Shown here: piece after piece, positions 38,205 to 50,715 of the stretch | Position numbering within the stretch: the stretch's first letter is position 1 | Layout: every line of letters begins with the position of its first letter | Assembly (NCBI RefSeq): GCF_031755915.1 | Contig: NC_083388.1 | Span: 1,061,501-1,125,500 of the forward strand | Length of the DNA: 64,000 bases | Direction of reading: 5' to 3' | Origin: Ziziphus jujuba | Taxonomy: Eukaryota > Streptophyta > Magnoliopsida > Rosales > Rhamnaceae | Notes under the pieces: model-generated | The model's input: the letters and a program-made list of their open reading frames with translations, nothing else | Database searches by the model: none | Told to the model about the DNA's origin: nothing | Made by a program: the position numbers and the translations under genes

Positions 38205-38890
38205 AATTCACAAGGCTCTTTATTCGCCCATTTTACTCTTCACCGGCTTTGGTGCGTCTTTTGACGCCCGAACTTTACTGGCTATTGTCATTGTTCTTGC
38301 CACCATTGCTCCCTCTCTCTGTAAGAAGCCAAAGTACCACCATTTGCATATCTGTTTGAAATCTGTATACATGAGCCTACAATAATGGTTGGTTATAAGA
38401 GCTCGCTTGACTGTTAACTCTATTGTTGAGGTAAAGTAACATTATTGGAAGTTAGGCCTTGGAATAAAGCTGTAATTAAGAGGTATTTGACTTATTTAGA
38501 AGGAAAATGAACAAAGTTTTGTGGCGCACCATTCAGTCCTTCGTGAGTCCTTAAATTGAGCCTTCAGTTGGTTTTCCGCAAAATGGATCAATTTATAATA
38601 ACAATGTGCTGGCAAACGTGTTGTATATTGTTCTTGTACTCCCTGCAGGACCTGATATTAGATGTTTTATCATCTTTCTGTTTCTTTAGTTCCCCCTGTA
38701 ATTTTTGGTTAGAGGGTTTATAGAATGTGGCTCTTTATCCTTTTACATCTGATGATTCCTATGTTCTTCACACCACGCAGTGTGGATAATTGTTGTTACG
38801 CCTCAATGGGACATATAGCTAATTAATATAGTCATGATATTAAGCTTACTGAAATGTTGACAACTTGATACTTCCCTGAAAATCCTTCTA
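38205..38890 (+). pseudogene. Decayed partial duplicate of the plastid zinc-finger gene at 41074
   Basis: The segment 38211-38330 aligns with the end of exon 1 of the downstream gene (both start AAGGCTCTTTAT and share CCATTTTACTCTTCAC, GTTCTTGC and CCACCAT words), but a one-base deletion near 38227 breaks the frame. After a gap that removes the equivalent of exon 2, 38345-38890 aligns with the downstream gene's intron (41990-42575): shared words include GAGGTAAAGTAACATTATT, AAAATGGATCAATTTA and GCTTACTGAAATGTT. Intron sequence is present, so it came from genomic DNA and not from mRNA. No exons 2-4 were found, so it should not make the protein. Confidence 0.85.
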
Positions 38891-39496
38891 AGATATGGAT
38901 GGAAATAGTCCTTGTTACGGTGAAATGGAATATTTCTATGTTTTTAAGTTTGGGCTGGTTTGTGGACAACTATAAGTGGGGTTTTTGAATATTAATTTTG
39001 TGGTTGCTAAGTTGCTATTTAATTAGTGCTTGCTTTGTCAATGGTTGAACAATTGTCTTAGTACCATGCGTTGTTTTATCCCCTATACATACGATCTAAG
39101 ACTTTTATATTTTTTAAATTTAAAAATTAACGTAATCGAATATCATCTGTTTGAATTCATGTAAATTAATTAAATTTTAAATTTTTTAAAAAAAATAATA
39201 AAAATAGTTACAACAATTCTATTATTTGCATTAATTGGTGAACATGTAACTTACTCGTAGATGGGAGAAAATTAATATGAAAGATCATTATGTTATCTTT
39301 GAGAAGCATATTGGCAATGAGTATTCATAAATATTTGGTTTGCAATACATGTAAAGTAGTTATGGTCTTGTTTCAGTTTGTTCATATAATCAACTACCCG
39401 TGTTGTGTTAGGATTTTCAAATTTTGTTTGGGTTCCTAATGCATTAGGTTAATGGTACAAGATGCAAAAATAAATAAATAAATGAAGCATACAATC

Positions 39497-39658
39497 AACA
39501 TTGAAGAGGAGAGAAAAGCTTGATCCATGAACATACTATAGCAACCAATTCAATCTTCTAACTCGAACATAATGTCTCACAATTAACATTGAAGAGGAGA
39601 GAAAAGCTTGATCCATGAACATACTATGGCAACCAATTCAATCTTCTAACTCGAACAT
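39497..39658. repeat. Tandem duplication, period 88 bp
   Basis: A block of about 74 bases beginning AACATTGAAGAGGAGAG occurs at 39497 and again at 39585 with a single obvious base change (TATAGC versus TATGGC). It is recent in origin. Confidence 0.9.
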
Positions 39659-40959
39659 CCATATCTACCAAGGACTTGAATGTCTCACTGTTCTGTCATG
39701 TAATTAGGGTCATCATCCGTGTCATCTCTATTGTCATCACGTCCTCTTTATCTTTTTATGGGACGTATTTGGGTCTTCATATATGTTATTTACACGTTTA
39801 CCCATCTTATCATCCCCTGTCTCACTATAGTTGGAATATGGAAAATCAAAGGAAAATTGAAAATAATATGAATTCCCAAAATTTAATGAGAGAATATTAT
39901 TAGATTAAGGGAGAGGAATACACAGTTTGAGGAAGCCAAGAAAAGAAAGAGTGTAGGATTGAGTTTGGTTCATACACAATTGTTTTTTATATAATAGAAG
40001 TCTTGCATCAATTGACCCAAAAAAAAAAAAAAAAAAGAAAACTCTTTTTTGTTTTGGCAAATGACCCCAAAAAACAAAAAAAAAAAAAAAAAAAAAAAAC
40101 TCTTGCATGATTAACAGTATAGAAAGAGATAATAGAATGGAAAAGAAGGGAATACATAGCCTAAGCCAAGAAAAAATCTAGACATAATTGAGTGGAAAAA
40201 ATAGTTATTATTATGAAATTTTTTTAATGAAGGCTTTGACATATTGTCTTTACGTGATTTGCATCAAAATCGTTTGTTTTTATTTCTTTCAATTTAAATT
40301 ATACTGCTCCATAGAATTAATAGAGTTGCATAAAATAAAATAAAAATAAAAATAATAAAAACTCAACATATCTGTAAACAATATTTTTCAGTTTGATTTT
40401 TATGAAAAATAATTATTAATAGTTTAATTAAATTAAAAATATTATGATATTTGGTTACTGTTCCTTTAGAGTTAGAGCTCTTATAAAATAAGTAATTATT
40501 AATCTTTGTATCGTGAGGATATTCAAAAAATAAATTGTTCGACATTTTTTATTTAAAAAATGTTTTTAAAAGAAATTATAAATATTTTAAAAAAATAGTG
40601 CACCACCGTACTTTTTAATATCATTTTTTTTTATGGAAAAACAATTTGGTTGCCTTGGATTTTGTTAAAATTAAATGGATTTTCCTTAAATAAAAAATAA
40701 TTATGATGCAACCTCGTTTAATTAATGTATTAATGTGTTACATTTTTGAACGAATATTTATTTCTTTTAACTCATTTTCCAATAAAACGCTTAAGCAAAT
40801 TTTATTTTATTAGTTTTTATCCATAAACATTACTATTATAGTTTGAAATAATTCCTAGGATCTTACCAAAATCTTTTCGGAAAAGGAGGCATTGAAAATC
40901 AGAAATCCAAAAACAAAACCCAAAAAAAAAAAAAAATAAAAAAAACAATAATAAAAATA

Positions 40960-41003
40960 GAAATAAGAAATAAGAAATAAGAAATAAGAAATAAGAAATA
41001 AAA
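40960..41003. repeat. (AAATAAG)n minisatellite upstream of the plastid zinc-finger gene
   Basis: About five to six copies of a 7-base unit end roughly 70 bases before the start codon at 41074, so it probably lies in the promoter or leader. Confidence 0.85.
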
Positions 41004-41073
41004 AGTAAAAAGAAAAAACACCGCAAAAACAGGGGTGAGCTCCGACTCCACATATTCTTTGTTCTTGCTATCC

Positions 41074-43273
41074 ATGGCTACACTCTCCTGCTACTATCTT
41101 CCTCTGTCTTCTTCTCTTTCTTCTTCTTCTTCTTCATCTTCTACAGCATCAGTCTCTGCTACTCATTCTCTTTCACCACAGCACCCACTGAGACCCGAAA
41201 TTCCGCTTCTGTCCCGCTGCTCTGCTGCGGTTAGAAGACCCAAATTCGTAATTCAACATACAAGAATTCAACATACAAGGCTCTTTATCCACCCCATTTT
41301 ACTCTTCACTGGCTTTGATACCTCTTGGGACACACAAACTTTTCTTGCCACCATCAGTGTTCTTGCAACCATTGGGCTTTCCCTTTTTCTTGGTTTTAAG
41401 GTAAACATCTCTCTGCTTTCCTTTTGAATTGTGGGTTTCGATTCTATTTGATGAAATTCTGTTAATTTATTTATTTTGAGAAAGAAAAAAAATGGAGCTT
41501 TTGACTGATGACATTTTATAAGCTAAGTGTGATGGGTTTTTTTGTGGATAATTGGTGGGTGGGTGGGTGTTATTTTTTGCAGGGAGATCCAGTGCCTTGT
41601 GAACGGTGTGCTGGCAATGGTAATTGCTTTCTCTAGATTCTTGGTTCACTGATTGAGTTGGATTCTGAAAGTTAGTACTTTTAGAAACTCAATTTTATTG
41701 TAAGACATGTTTGGTTTTGAATGGCATTTTTTGTTAAACCTCGTTGTTTAGTTTTTTACTCTCTGTTCATCTGTAGCTGATAGTGATTTGTCTTTTATTA
41801 GCTTATATTTGCTTGCTGATTTTTCTTACAGATACGATAACTTTAAAGTATAGTGTTGCCAACAATTATTAGTATGATGATGGTATTTGAAGAACAATAC
41901 CACAATTCAGTTTAGAGGCTAGAATGAAATAAAAACAGACTTAGAAGCTGAAGTACCCTTTATTTAGGAATATATATATATATATATGTCTGAATCTTTT
42001 TACATAAGCCTAGAATAATAGTTGGTTATGATAGTCACTTGGATTTTACCTCTAATACTAGAGGTAAAGTAACATTATTACCAGTTAGGCATTGGAAAAA
42101 GCCATAAAAATGTTAGGGCTTGCAACTTACTGACGTATCAGTGACTCTAAAGCTGGAGTTTAGAGGTATATGACTTTTCTAAAAGAAAATGAACCGAGTA
42201 TCTTGGACCTTTAACTAGTCCTTTCTGATTACCTTATAGTGGGTTTTTCAAGTTGCAAAATGGATCAATTTACATTAACAACTGTGCTGGCAAATGTGTT
42301 GTATTATTGTTCTTGTTACTGAAGTACGTTAGAGTAGATGTTTGTTTTATCATCTTTCTGCTTCTTCAGTTTTCTCTATAATATTTGACAATAGGGTTCA
42401 TAAAATTATGGCACTTTATTCTTTATATCTGATGATCTTCAATGCATTCTTCTGAGCATGTAGCATGGACAGCCATTGCTGTACCTGAATGGGAAACATA
42501 ACTAATTAGTACCATATTCTTGAAGGTTGAGCTTACTGAAATGTTTGATGTCAAATCATGATACTTCTTGTAAATCATATTTATCAGGAAGGTTTTCAAT
42601 ATCGTTTCTCCTGAATCTATCTAATTGTATAACATTTTAGTTATTCTCAATCTGGCCTTATGTCTGTTTCATCAATGCAACTTACCTTGATTTATTGCTG
42701 TTTTTTCACAATATTGATATATATAAGTTCAGCTTGGTGAAAACCATTTGGTTAAAATCCCCCACACACTCTGTCCTGATTCGTCAATGTGGTCTACCCT
42801 GCTATTTCTCTTTCTGTTGTTGTAATTCTCTAATCAGTGTTCAAAGGATAATAGCTGATATATTCAGTACAACTTTTTGGAAGGCAGGCGGGACAAAGTG
42901 TGTTTTCTGTAACAATGGTAAGATGAAGCAAGAGGCAAGATTGGTTGACTGTAAGGTGTGCAAGGGTGCAGGTATTAGTTTCTAATGTGCATGTATTTTT
43001 CTTTCCCTGTAATTTGCTGAGACAGCAATACTACTTTTTATACTCTCTAAAATACTAGTAATCCATATATTTTGTTTATACAATGAATAAAAGATAAAAT
43101 TAATTATACAAAAAGGTCCGAATACTTGTTTCCCTCAAGTTTATATACAATATTTATTTTCTTGTTCATTCAGTTCAACTTTTCATTACTTTTTCTGTCA
43201 AATGAATTCTTCGTATGTAGGATTGATAATCTGCAAGAAATGCCAAGGTTCTGGATATTCTCGACGACTATGA
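41074..43273 (+). CDS. Plastid DnaJ-type zinc-finger membrane protein (LQY1/BSD2-like)
   Basis: Four exons (41074-41400, 41583-41619, 42888-42971, 43221-43273) give 166 residues. Residues 1 to about 65 are Ser/Thr-rich with basic residues and few acids, as expected of a chloroplast transit peptide. A hydrophobic helix (about 89-108, [18 protein letters not shown]) follows. The C terminus is a DnaJ cysteine-rich zinc finger of four CxxC units: [24 protein letters not shown] and CKKCQGSG. Proteins of this group lack the J domain and act in thylakoid or Rubisco assembly and repair (LQY1, BSD2). The exact role of this member is not clear from sequence. The protein ends SRRL. I chose the ATG at 41074 because an upstream in-frame extension lacks an ATG. 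A broken copy lies 2.9 kb upstream. Confidence 0.88.
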
Positions 43274-43989
43274 ACTTGTTTTGAGAATTTTCATTTTCCC
43301 TGCTGTAAATCCTCCATTTTCGATTTGTGTTGAGTTTTCTGTATTATAATGTATAACTAGTGTCCTTGAATCCTTTTTCTTGTTTATACATTCTTTTTGT
43401 CCAATTTCTGTTTTTTTTTTTTTTTACTAAAATCATTGTGCTTAACGGAAAAGAACGAAGGAATGACTAAGTGATTATTTTGATTGTGATGTTTATCTGT
43501 AGTTATCTATATCCTTAGTTTAGTACATAATTTGCTCTTGGTCAGCGGTGGTTGTATTATAATTATATGAGCATATCAGAATCATCTTGTTTCGGTAAAC
43601 TATTAATAATAAAACAACATATATATTATGACAAAATGTATGACGGAAAATTCCATTACAATTTTTTATATTTAGATATCAGTTAATTAATTTGGTGGTA
43701 TTTCACTTTCGGTCTTAGTTGTAATCTTTAATTATTATTTTAGGATATAACTAGAAAATATCTCCGATCCTTTTTCTTTTGGATCAATTTTGTTTCTTCA
43801 AACTTTTGTTTCAAATATCAATCTAAATATCATCATTAAATTATGACGTGATATACAACGTCATCCTCCATAACCAAGATGCATGTATGATTACACCAAC
43901 TACATGCCACCATTCACGCCAAATTCCCCACCACCTCCCTCGTCTTACATACATACATACATCATCCATCCATACATGCATACATATAA

Positions 43990-44025
<36 letters not shown>

Positions 44026-44080
44026 TGCTTCCTCCTTGTTCGTCAACATTTGAGTCAAGTGTATAGTATACAAACAAACG
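43274..44080. other. Spacer and likely promoter of the carboxylesterase gene
   Basis: The 3' UTR of the zinc-finger gene is followed by AT-rich DNA and, just before the next gene, (ATAC)n-like and (TA)n tracts at about 43945-44021. No gene or clear TATA box distinct from the (TA)n tract was seen. Confidence 0.6.
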
Positions 44081-45292
44081 ATGGCCTCCACTGGCAGTAC
44101 TAGTAGTCCGTACGAAGTAGACGAATGCCGAGGCGTCCTCCGCATATACAGCGACGGCTCCATCCGACGCTCTTCCAAGCCAAGCTTCGACGTCCCCGTC
44201 CACGACGACGGTTCAGTCGCTTGGAAAGACGTCGTTTTCGACGCCGCACGTGACCTCCACCTCCGCCTCTATAAACCTGTCTCTTCCCCTTCTTCTAAGC
44301 TTCCCGTCTTCTTCTACATCCACGGCGGCGGCTTCTGCATCGGCTCCCGCACCTGGCCCAACTGCCAGAACTACTGCTTCCGTCTCGCTTTGGACCTCCA
44401 AGCCGTCATCGTTGCGCCTGACTATCGGCTTGCGCCGGAGAATCGGCTCCCGGCTGCTATTGACGACGGGTTTACGGCTGTCAAGTGGCTGCATAAGCAA
44501 GCTGTGTCTCAAGAACCGGACACGTGGCTGACTGACGTGGCTGATTTTGGGAATGTGTTTGTTTCTGGGGATTCCGCGGGTGGGAATATTGCTCATCATC
44601 TGGCGGTTCGACTCCGGGCCGGATCTCCGGAATTGGATCCGGTTCGGGTAAGGGGTTATGTGCTTTTGGCTCCGTTCTTTGGTGGGACCGTCAGGACCAA
44701 GGCGGAGGCTGAGGGACCCAAGGATGCTTTTCTCAATTGGGAACTCATTGACAGGTTGGGCATTACTTGTTTCCCAGTTTTGTTCATTCTTTTATTTATA
44801 TTTTACTTGGTTTATTTATTTATTTGTTGTTCTATTTTCTCATTTCTGATTATATAATTGTATGTTTTACATCTAGAAACATACTCACACTTGAATAATT
44901 TGAACTAACTTTGTAATAAGAAGGGTTTCAAAGGCAAAATTTTGGTTAATTTTTTTATGCTAATCGACTGGAAAAAATTGGGTAGGTTTTGGAGGCTATC
45001 CATACCAATTGGAGAAACTACTGATCATCCAATAGTGAACCCATTTGGACCGTTAAGCCCTAGCCTTGAAGAAGTGGCTCTTGATCCAATCCTAGTGGTG
45101 GTTGGAGGAAGTGACCTTTTGAAAGACAGAGTCGAAGACTATGCAACCAGGCTTAAAACTTGGGGAAAGAAAGTGGAATACGTGGAATTTGAAGGAAAGC
45201 AACACGGTTTCTTCACCATTGATCCTAATTCTGAAGCATCAAATAAGTTGATGCAGATCATCAAACACTTTGTCGCTCAATATTCAGCCTAA
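44081..45292 (+). CDS. Carboxylesterase, CXE15-like (alpha/beta hydrolase)
   Basis: Two exons (44081-44754 and 44986-45292) give 326 residues. It belongs to the plant carboxylesterase (HSL-type, GID1-related) family. The oxyanion-hole motif HGGG is at 81-84, the nucleophile elbow GDSAGG has Ser165, and the catalytic Asp is in GGSDLL (about Asp268) and His in KQHGF (about His298). With His present it should be an active enzyme, unlike GID1 receptors. The C-terminal FWRLSIPIGETTDH...NPFGPLSP segment resembles Arabidopsis CXE15, shown to hydrolyse strigolactones; other CXEs such as CXE8 are possible. Family members are cytosolic or nuclear soluble esterases. The first exon is strikingly rich in C and G at third codon positions compared with its neighbours and with its own second exon. 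Confidence 0.9.
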
Positions 45293-45832
45293 TATTGCTC
45301 TTCGATATCAATTGCTTAATTGGAGGGTTGAATGCTTTTCCAAAGAAGCATGCTCTTTATGTTTGGCTTCATGTTATGCTTATTTATCATCAAAAAGTAT
45401 GTAATTCTTATGTTTGCCTTCATGTCATTAATATGATATTATCCTTCACTAAATGTGATCAAATCATTTAATTTTGTTTCTCTGAACTTGTTTGAACCAA
45501 ATGTTTATTGTAAGTTAACTCTATACGGCTCATGAACAAATTCTAAACGTTCCTATCATAAAGAATTTTGGCCTTTGGTGTTCAGGAATTAAAGATATTT
45601 GAATAAAAACTAACTTCAAGGAAAGAGCCAAAATGGGATATCTCATGTCTCCGTTAAACATGGCTTTATTTTAACTTATGATCTACAAGCAATTAAAAGA
45701 CGTTTAATATGCACCGCGAGTCACATTAGAATTTAAACGAATACTAACAATAAGATTCTTGATAATAGTTTGTCTAATTTTGTTCTAAAGTCAAATGCAA
45801 TTTGGAATTTGCGTTTTAAGCCAACCATGGAG

Positions 45833-45865
<33 letters not shown>

Positions 45866-48800
45866 TAAAAATTCCAATACCTCTAGTAATAGCACTTTAT
45901 GCAACCTTTTGTGGTGGGTCAATAGATTTGGAAACTCATTTAACAAAAGCAAAGTTGTATATTGGTTATATAAGCCTCATACCCTTCATGTTTCGTACAT
46001 GAAACATATATTTCCTCTCTCAATTTATCCACCCATATATTTCCTATAATTTTGATCGTAAATGTTAAAATTCCAATATCCGAAAAAGATGAAATTTGAG
46101 ACTCAATATTTTTTTATCTATGCTATAAATGAGAATTTGATTTCTAACTGTTCATTTTGGTTTAAAAACGGCACTTCTGACTTCACCATACCGTTAGTCC
46201 TTTTTTGTCCATGTGTCAAAAGCTTATTGCACCCCTCCACTACTTTGTTTTTCATCAAACTATTAGTTTTGGTTTTATTATATAAATGTTCTTGCTTTTA
46301 AAATTTACACGTCACTGAAGTTTTTATTTATTTAATTTTCAATAAATAGTAAAAGTATTAAAGTAAAGTTGATCCATTAATTTGTACAATTTTTAGCTTC
46401 AAAACTACAAAATAGTCCTTTTATTTTTTAAATGCTCTTGCTTTTAAAGAATTTACCATGTTATTGAATTTTCTTTATTTGATTTTCAATTAACAATAAG
46501 GGTATTGAGGTAAATTTAGATCATTAAATTGTCCGATTTTCAAACTTCTAAAATTACAAAATAATCTTTTTTTTTATAATCGATATGTGATTGACGAAAT
46601 GAAGAATAGGTTAGATATCTAATTGCTTCATGCCAAATTATATAATTATCACTTGCTTTTTAATATGTAAAAGAAGAGAAAAAGGTTAGGAAGGACTAAA
46701 ATTGTTTTATATATTTATTTATTTTTGGTTTTCGGATCATTGCTTACTAGAAATTTATAGTTTTAACTCTTACCATCTTAATTTATAAAGTATTCTTTAA
46801 TATAACTTGTAAATTTTATGAATTAATAAAATTATGTTTTCTTATTTGTTTTTCTCTCTTCATCTATCTATAAGTTTTTCTTTTTCGTTTTTTTCTTTTC
46901 CTTCAAAAGAAATTATGTGATTTTTTTCCATTCAAATGTTGAAAAATTTTTAAATCGTAGTGTGAAAATTTTTAAAAGTTAGGAGGCAAAGTACAATCAT
47001 TATATAATTTGGAAAGAAAATTGTTTTTAACTTTATAATATATAAATAATTTCATGTGCTACATTGTTTATCTAATCTATTTTATTAGTTAAAAAAACTG
47101 CATAGTATAAAAAAAAAATTATTAAATATTAGTCCGTATTTCATCTAATCATATCTAGCATATATATATAAATATAAATATAAATATGCTACAATAGATT
47201 AGTATCAGCCATGATTTTTTCTCTATATATGAGTGTCATTTATAGGCCCAAAATGGGATAAACAATATAATATATGGATTTATTTTGTTCTTTTTTTTTT
47301 AATATAAAATTACAATTTTTAAACCCATAACTTTCTCTCACACGAAACCTATATATTGCAGTTCTCATAGATTTCAACATTTGTCATTAATGTATATAGG
47401 TATGTTTGGTCTTCTTACTTTTTTGCTGTTGGTCAACTTTGATCTTCAGCACCGATATTACAAGTGGAACTAATAAATGTTTTTAAATAAATGATACACT
47501 TTGTGTATGTCTAGCTCTTTAATTAATTGAAATATATTGTAAATTTGTCTTTTTCATAGGTATTAAAGTTGTTTTATTTTATTTTTGCTAGCAATATTGC
47601 AATTGACGGAGAATGAGAAAGCTGATATGTGATTTCTTTAGGGAGAATAAATTAATTAGTGAATATTTATATCATAAAGTCAAAATTTTGAAGGAGTGGG
47701 AAAAAGTCCACTCTGTTTTGAAGTAGATCGCTATGAAATAAAGCGAAAAATCATGTACTACCTCAAATTATATCCAGTACGTGATAAGCTGGAAGGCAAT
47801 ATATATAGAAGATGAGCTTCAGAGCTTTTGTTTATTTCACGAGAGGGATGATTATTTGTCAACCCTTCAAAAATTTATTGCAAATTGTGACTAGTTAATT
47901 AATTAAAGTAAATACTTTAGAGTGAAAGAAAACGTTGCAAATTGTCAATTCTAATGACTGACTTCGTCATTGCCGGTGAGACCACAACGTACTACTGGGA
48001 TACACCTTAATTATTTTTTTTATTTTTTTATTTTTTTGCATTAATTAAATTGATTCTTTCTACCAATTAAATCGTGCTACTAAGTTTCAAATGAAAACAA
48101 TAGTTTTAACTAGCAAAGTGTTATTAATTTTGAGACCAATTAAATTAACTGGTCGGGCAACACAATTAATCTCCTATGAATTATCTTTTTCATTTATGAT
48201 GGAAAAATATAACAACATAATAAATGCTAAAGATATTAAAGCTTGCCATAATATGGTGTTTGTCCATTAATTATGAACTAAAAAGATATTATATATATGT
48301 AAATAATCGAGTAAATGTAGAGACTAAAAGTATGAAGGATTGATGAGAAGGATGATGGCGATAATACCTACTACAAACACTAGACACAAATTAGTATTGA
48401 CTTTCTAGTATTCTCTTATCAAACTCAAAAAATAAAAAAATAAAAAAATAAAAAAAGTAAAAATTGAAAAGCCAGAAGCAGTGCTAATTTCATAGGAAAA
48501 TCATAATATTTTCACACGAAAATCAGGAGTGAGTATTGCTTTTTGTATGTGACAAAATAATTAATGCCCACATAGCTATAACTCCTACCTGCATTTAGCT
48601 AACTAATGTTACGATTACAATAATACTAGTTGGGAAAAGGTCCAAGTCATTCAAAATTATCAATTGGGCTATAGAAACGAAAAATAATTTATTTCTGTCA
48701 CCGAAAAAAATTAAATAAAATGACTATTTCTTATAAAACAGACGCGTACAACAATTGGACGCCAATCCGGACGAGCTTTATCATTTGAACTCACGGATTT

Positions 48801-48947
48801 GTTGACTTTTCTCTCTCTGCCATATCCTTATAAATACCACTACAATTCACAACCCAAATCCACAACTTCACCCAAAAAGAAAAAAATTCAAACAAAATCC
48901 CTTCACTCATTTCTCTTTCTGCTACTAAAACATTTTCTTTAGCCAAA
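45293..48947. other. Spacer: 5' half of duplication copy 1 and peroxidase-1 promoter
   Basis: Apart from the first ~260 bases (3' UTR of the esterase) this is the left part of a tandem segmental duplication; matching sequence recurs from 51206. AT-rich with (TA)n at 45833-45859 and 47160-47190. No gene recognised; short frames such as 46062-46301 are not conserved proteins. Confidence 0.65.
48802..48836 (+). promoter_or_regulatory. Peroxidase-1 core promoter: W-box-like motif and TATA box
   Basis: A TTGACT word (48802-48807, WRKY-type W-box core) precedes TATAAATA (48829-48836), which is about 110 bases before the ATG. The same pair is found before peroxidase copy 2. WRKY control is inference from the motif. 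Confidence 0.65.
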
Positions 48948-50246
48948 ATGGAAGTCGCTGGTACTTTGTCCTGCAAAACAATCATTTCAGTACTGTTCCT
49001 CTTCCTTGCCTCTGTTGCCAACTGGGTGCATTGCCAAGCTGCCGGCACACGAGTTGGTTTCTATGCTCGTTCATGCCCAACAGCTGAAGCAATCATTAAG
49101 TCCACAGTTCAAACCCACTTCAATTCCAACCCTACCATTGCTCCTGGCTTACTTAGGATGCATTTCCATGACTGCTTTGTCCATGGCTGCGATGCTTCCA
49201 TTCTTATTGACGGTCCAAACACCGAAAAGACCGCCGGACCAAACCTCAATTTGAGAGGTTACGAAGTTATCAACGACGCCAAATCCCGGCTTGAAGCTGT
49301 ATGCCCCGGTACCGTCTCGTGCGCTGATATTCTGTCTCTTGCTACACGTGATGCTGTCGTTCTGGTAAAACTGTCTACTTCTTTTCATTTAAGTTTTTAG
49401 AATCGATCATAACTTTCTAATGGTGTATCATGATGTATAATGTGTATATATATATATATATAGCTTAATTGTCCAAATTTTATTGTTGACTAATTAACAT
49501 GCATATGGTTGTACGTATTTTGCAGACCAAGGGGTTTAGTTGGCAGGTACCAACCGGCAGAAGAGACGGCCGGATTTCATCGGCTTCGGATACAGCCAAT
49601 TTGCCTGGCTTTAGAGAAAGTATTGATTTACAAAAGCAAAAGTTCGTAGAAAAAGGTCTAAACACACAAGATTTGGTCGCACTAGTTGGTAAGCACTAAG
49701 CTATATAAGCTAAATAATATAATATATTCTATAAGTGAAATAATTAAATCAAAGTATTTTCGTATAGTTTTTTTGGGTTTTGACTGCATATATGCACGCA
49801 TTTTTGTTACGTGGCTATATATAGGTGGACATACTATTGGTACTACAGCATGCCGATTGTTCAAATACAGACTCTACAACTTCACTACCACCGGCAATGG
49901 TGCCGATCCCACCATCAACCCTGCATTCCTTCCTCAGCTACGAGCACTCTGTCCGCAGAACGGGGACGATGCGGCTCGTGTGGGATTGGACACCGGAAGC
50001 GTAGGCCGTTTCGATACAGCTTTCTTCGAGAACTTGAGGAATGGTAGAGGTGTTCTTGAGTCTGATCAGAAGTTATGGACTGATGCCTCTACCAAAACTT
50101 ATGTTCAAAAGTTTTTGGGCGTTAGAGGATTGCTTGGATTGAAGTTCAATGTGGAATTTGGCAGGTCCATGGTGAAAATGAGTAATATTGGTGTTAAAAC
50201 AGGCACTGAGGGTGAGATTCGCAGGGTTTGTTCGGCTATTAATTAA
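48948..50246 (+). CDS. Class III secretory peroxidase, copy 1
   Basis: Three exons (48948-49364, 49526-49688, 49825-50246) give 333 residues. A signal peptide of about 30 residues ends near VHCQ, and the mature enzyme starts [14 protein letters not shown]. The distal haem site is [16 protein letters not shown] (Arg70, His74), and the proximal haem ligand is in [12 protein letters not shown] (His196). The conserved cysteines of the four disulphides are present (for example [26 protein letters not shown] and RRVC). It should oxidise phenolics with hydrogen peroxide in the cell wall or apoplast. By eye it resembles the peroxidase N1/PER25 group. It is nearly identical to copy 2, differing at residue 18 (Leu here) and residue 155 (Arg here). 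Confidence 0.95.
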
Positions 50247-50674
50247 CTACTTCAGCTGAAAATAAATCTTATAATTCTTTTTTTTTTTTTTCTTTTTTGG
50301 GGGAAATTTTGGGGAATGAATTGGCTTAAGCCTTTTTAGTACGTTTTTGGATTTAATATTGTTGGAATGAATCACTGCTGAAGTGTATACTCGTCTAAGA
50401 TTGACATATATATGTAGTTTGTAATTTGATCAGCAAAAGGAGACAAAAGAAATTATATATACAAGTTTTTCATATACCTGTCACACAATTTTTGAGTACT
50501 CCCTCGTTCTTTCTCTTTATGTATATAAGTATAATTACCAATAAGCACTAATTACACTATTGAATTGTGAATATCATGCTTATTTATTAAAAATAAAGTA
50601 CGAAAATAAGATATATAACTGGGAAAAGAATTGCGTATATAATTTTCCAATCAAGTGAATCAACACCCCAAAAG

Positions 50675-50715
<41 letters not shown>

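Larger units (their letters stand above)
38891..41073. other. Intergenic spacer with a short tandem duplication
   Basis: AT-rich DNA without a recognisable gene. It contains an 88-bp-period tandem duplication (39497-39658), two poly-A tracts (40019-40036 and 40075-40099), and a 7-bp repeat just before the next gene. Confidence 0.6.

Noticed and set aside
43841..44599. Minus-strand frames across the esterase start
   Set aside because: They are antisense to a clearly conserved coding exon and extend because of its GC-rich codons.
48791..49388. Minus-strand and alternative-frame ORFs in the peroxidase genes (also at 57297-57894)
   Set aside because: They mirror conserved peroxidase coding sequence in the wrong frame; repeated in both copies only because the DNA is duplicated.
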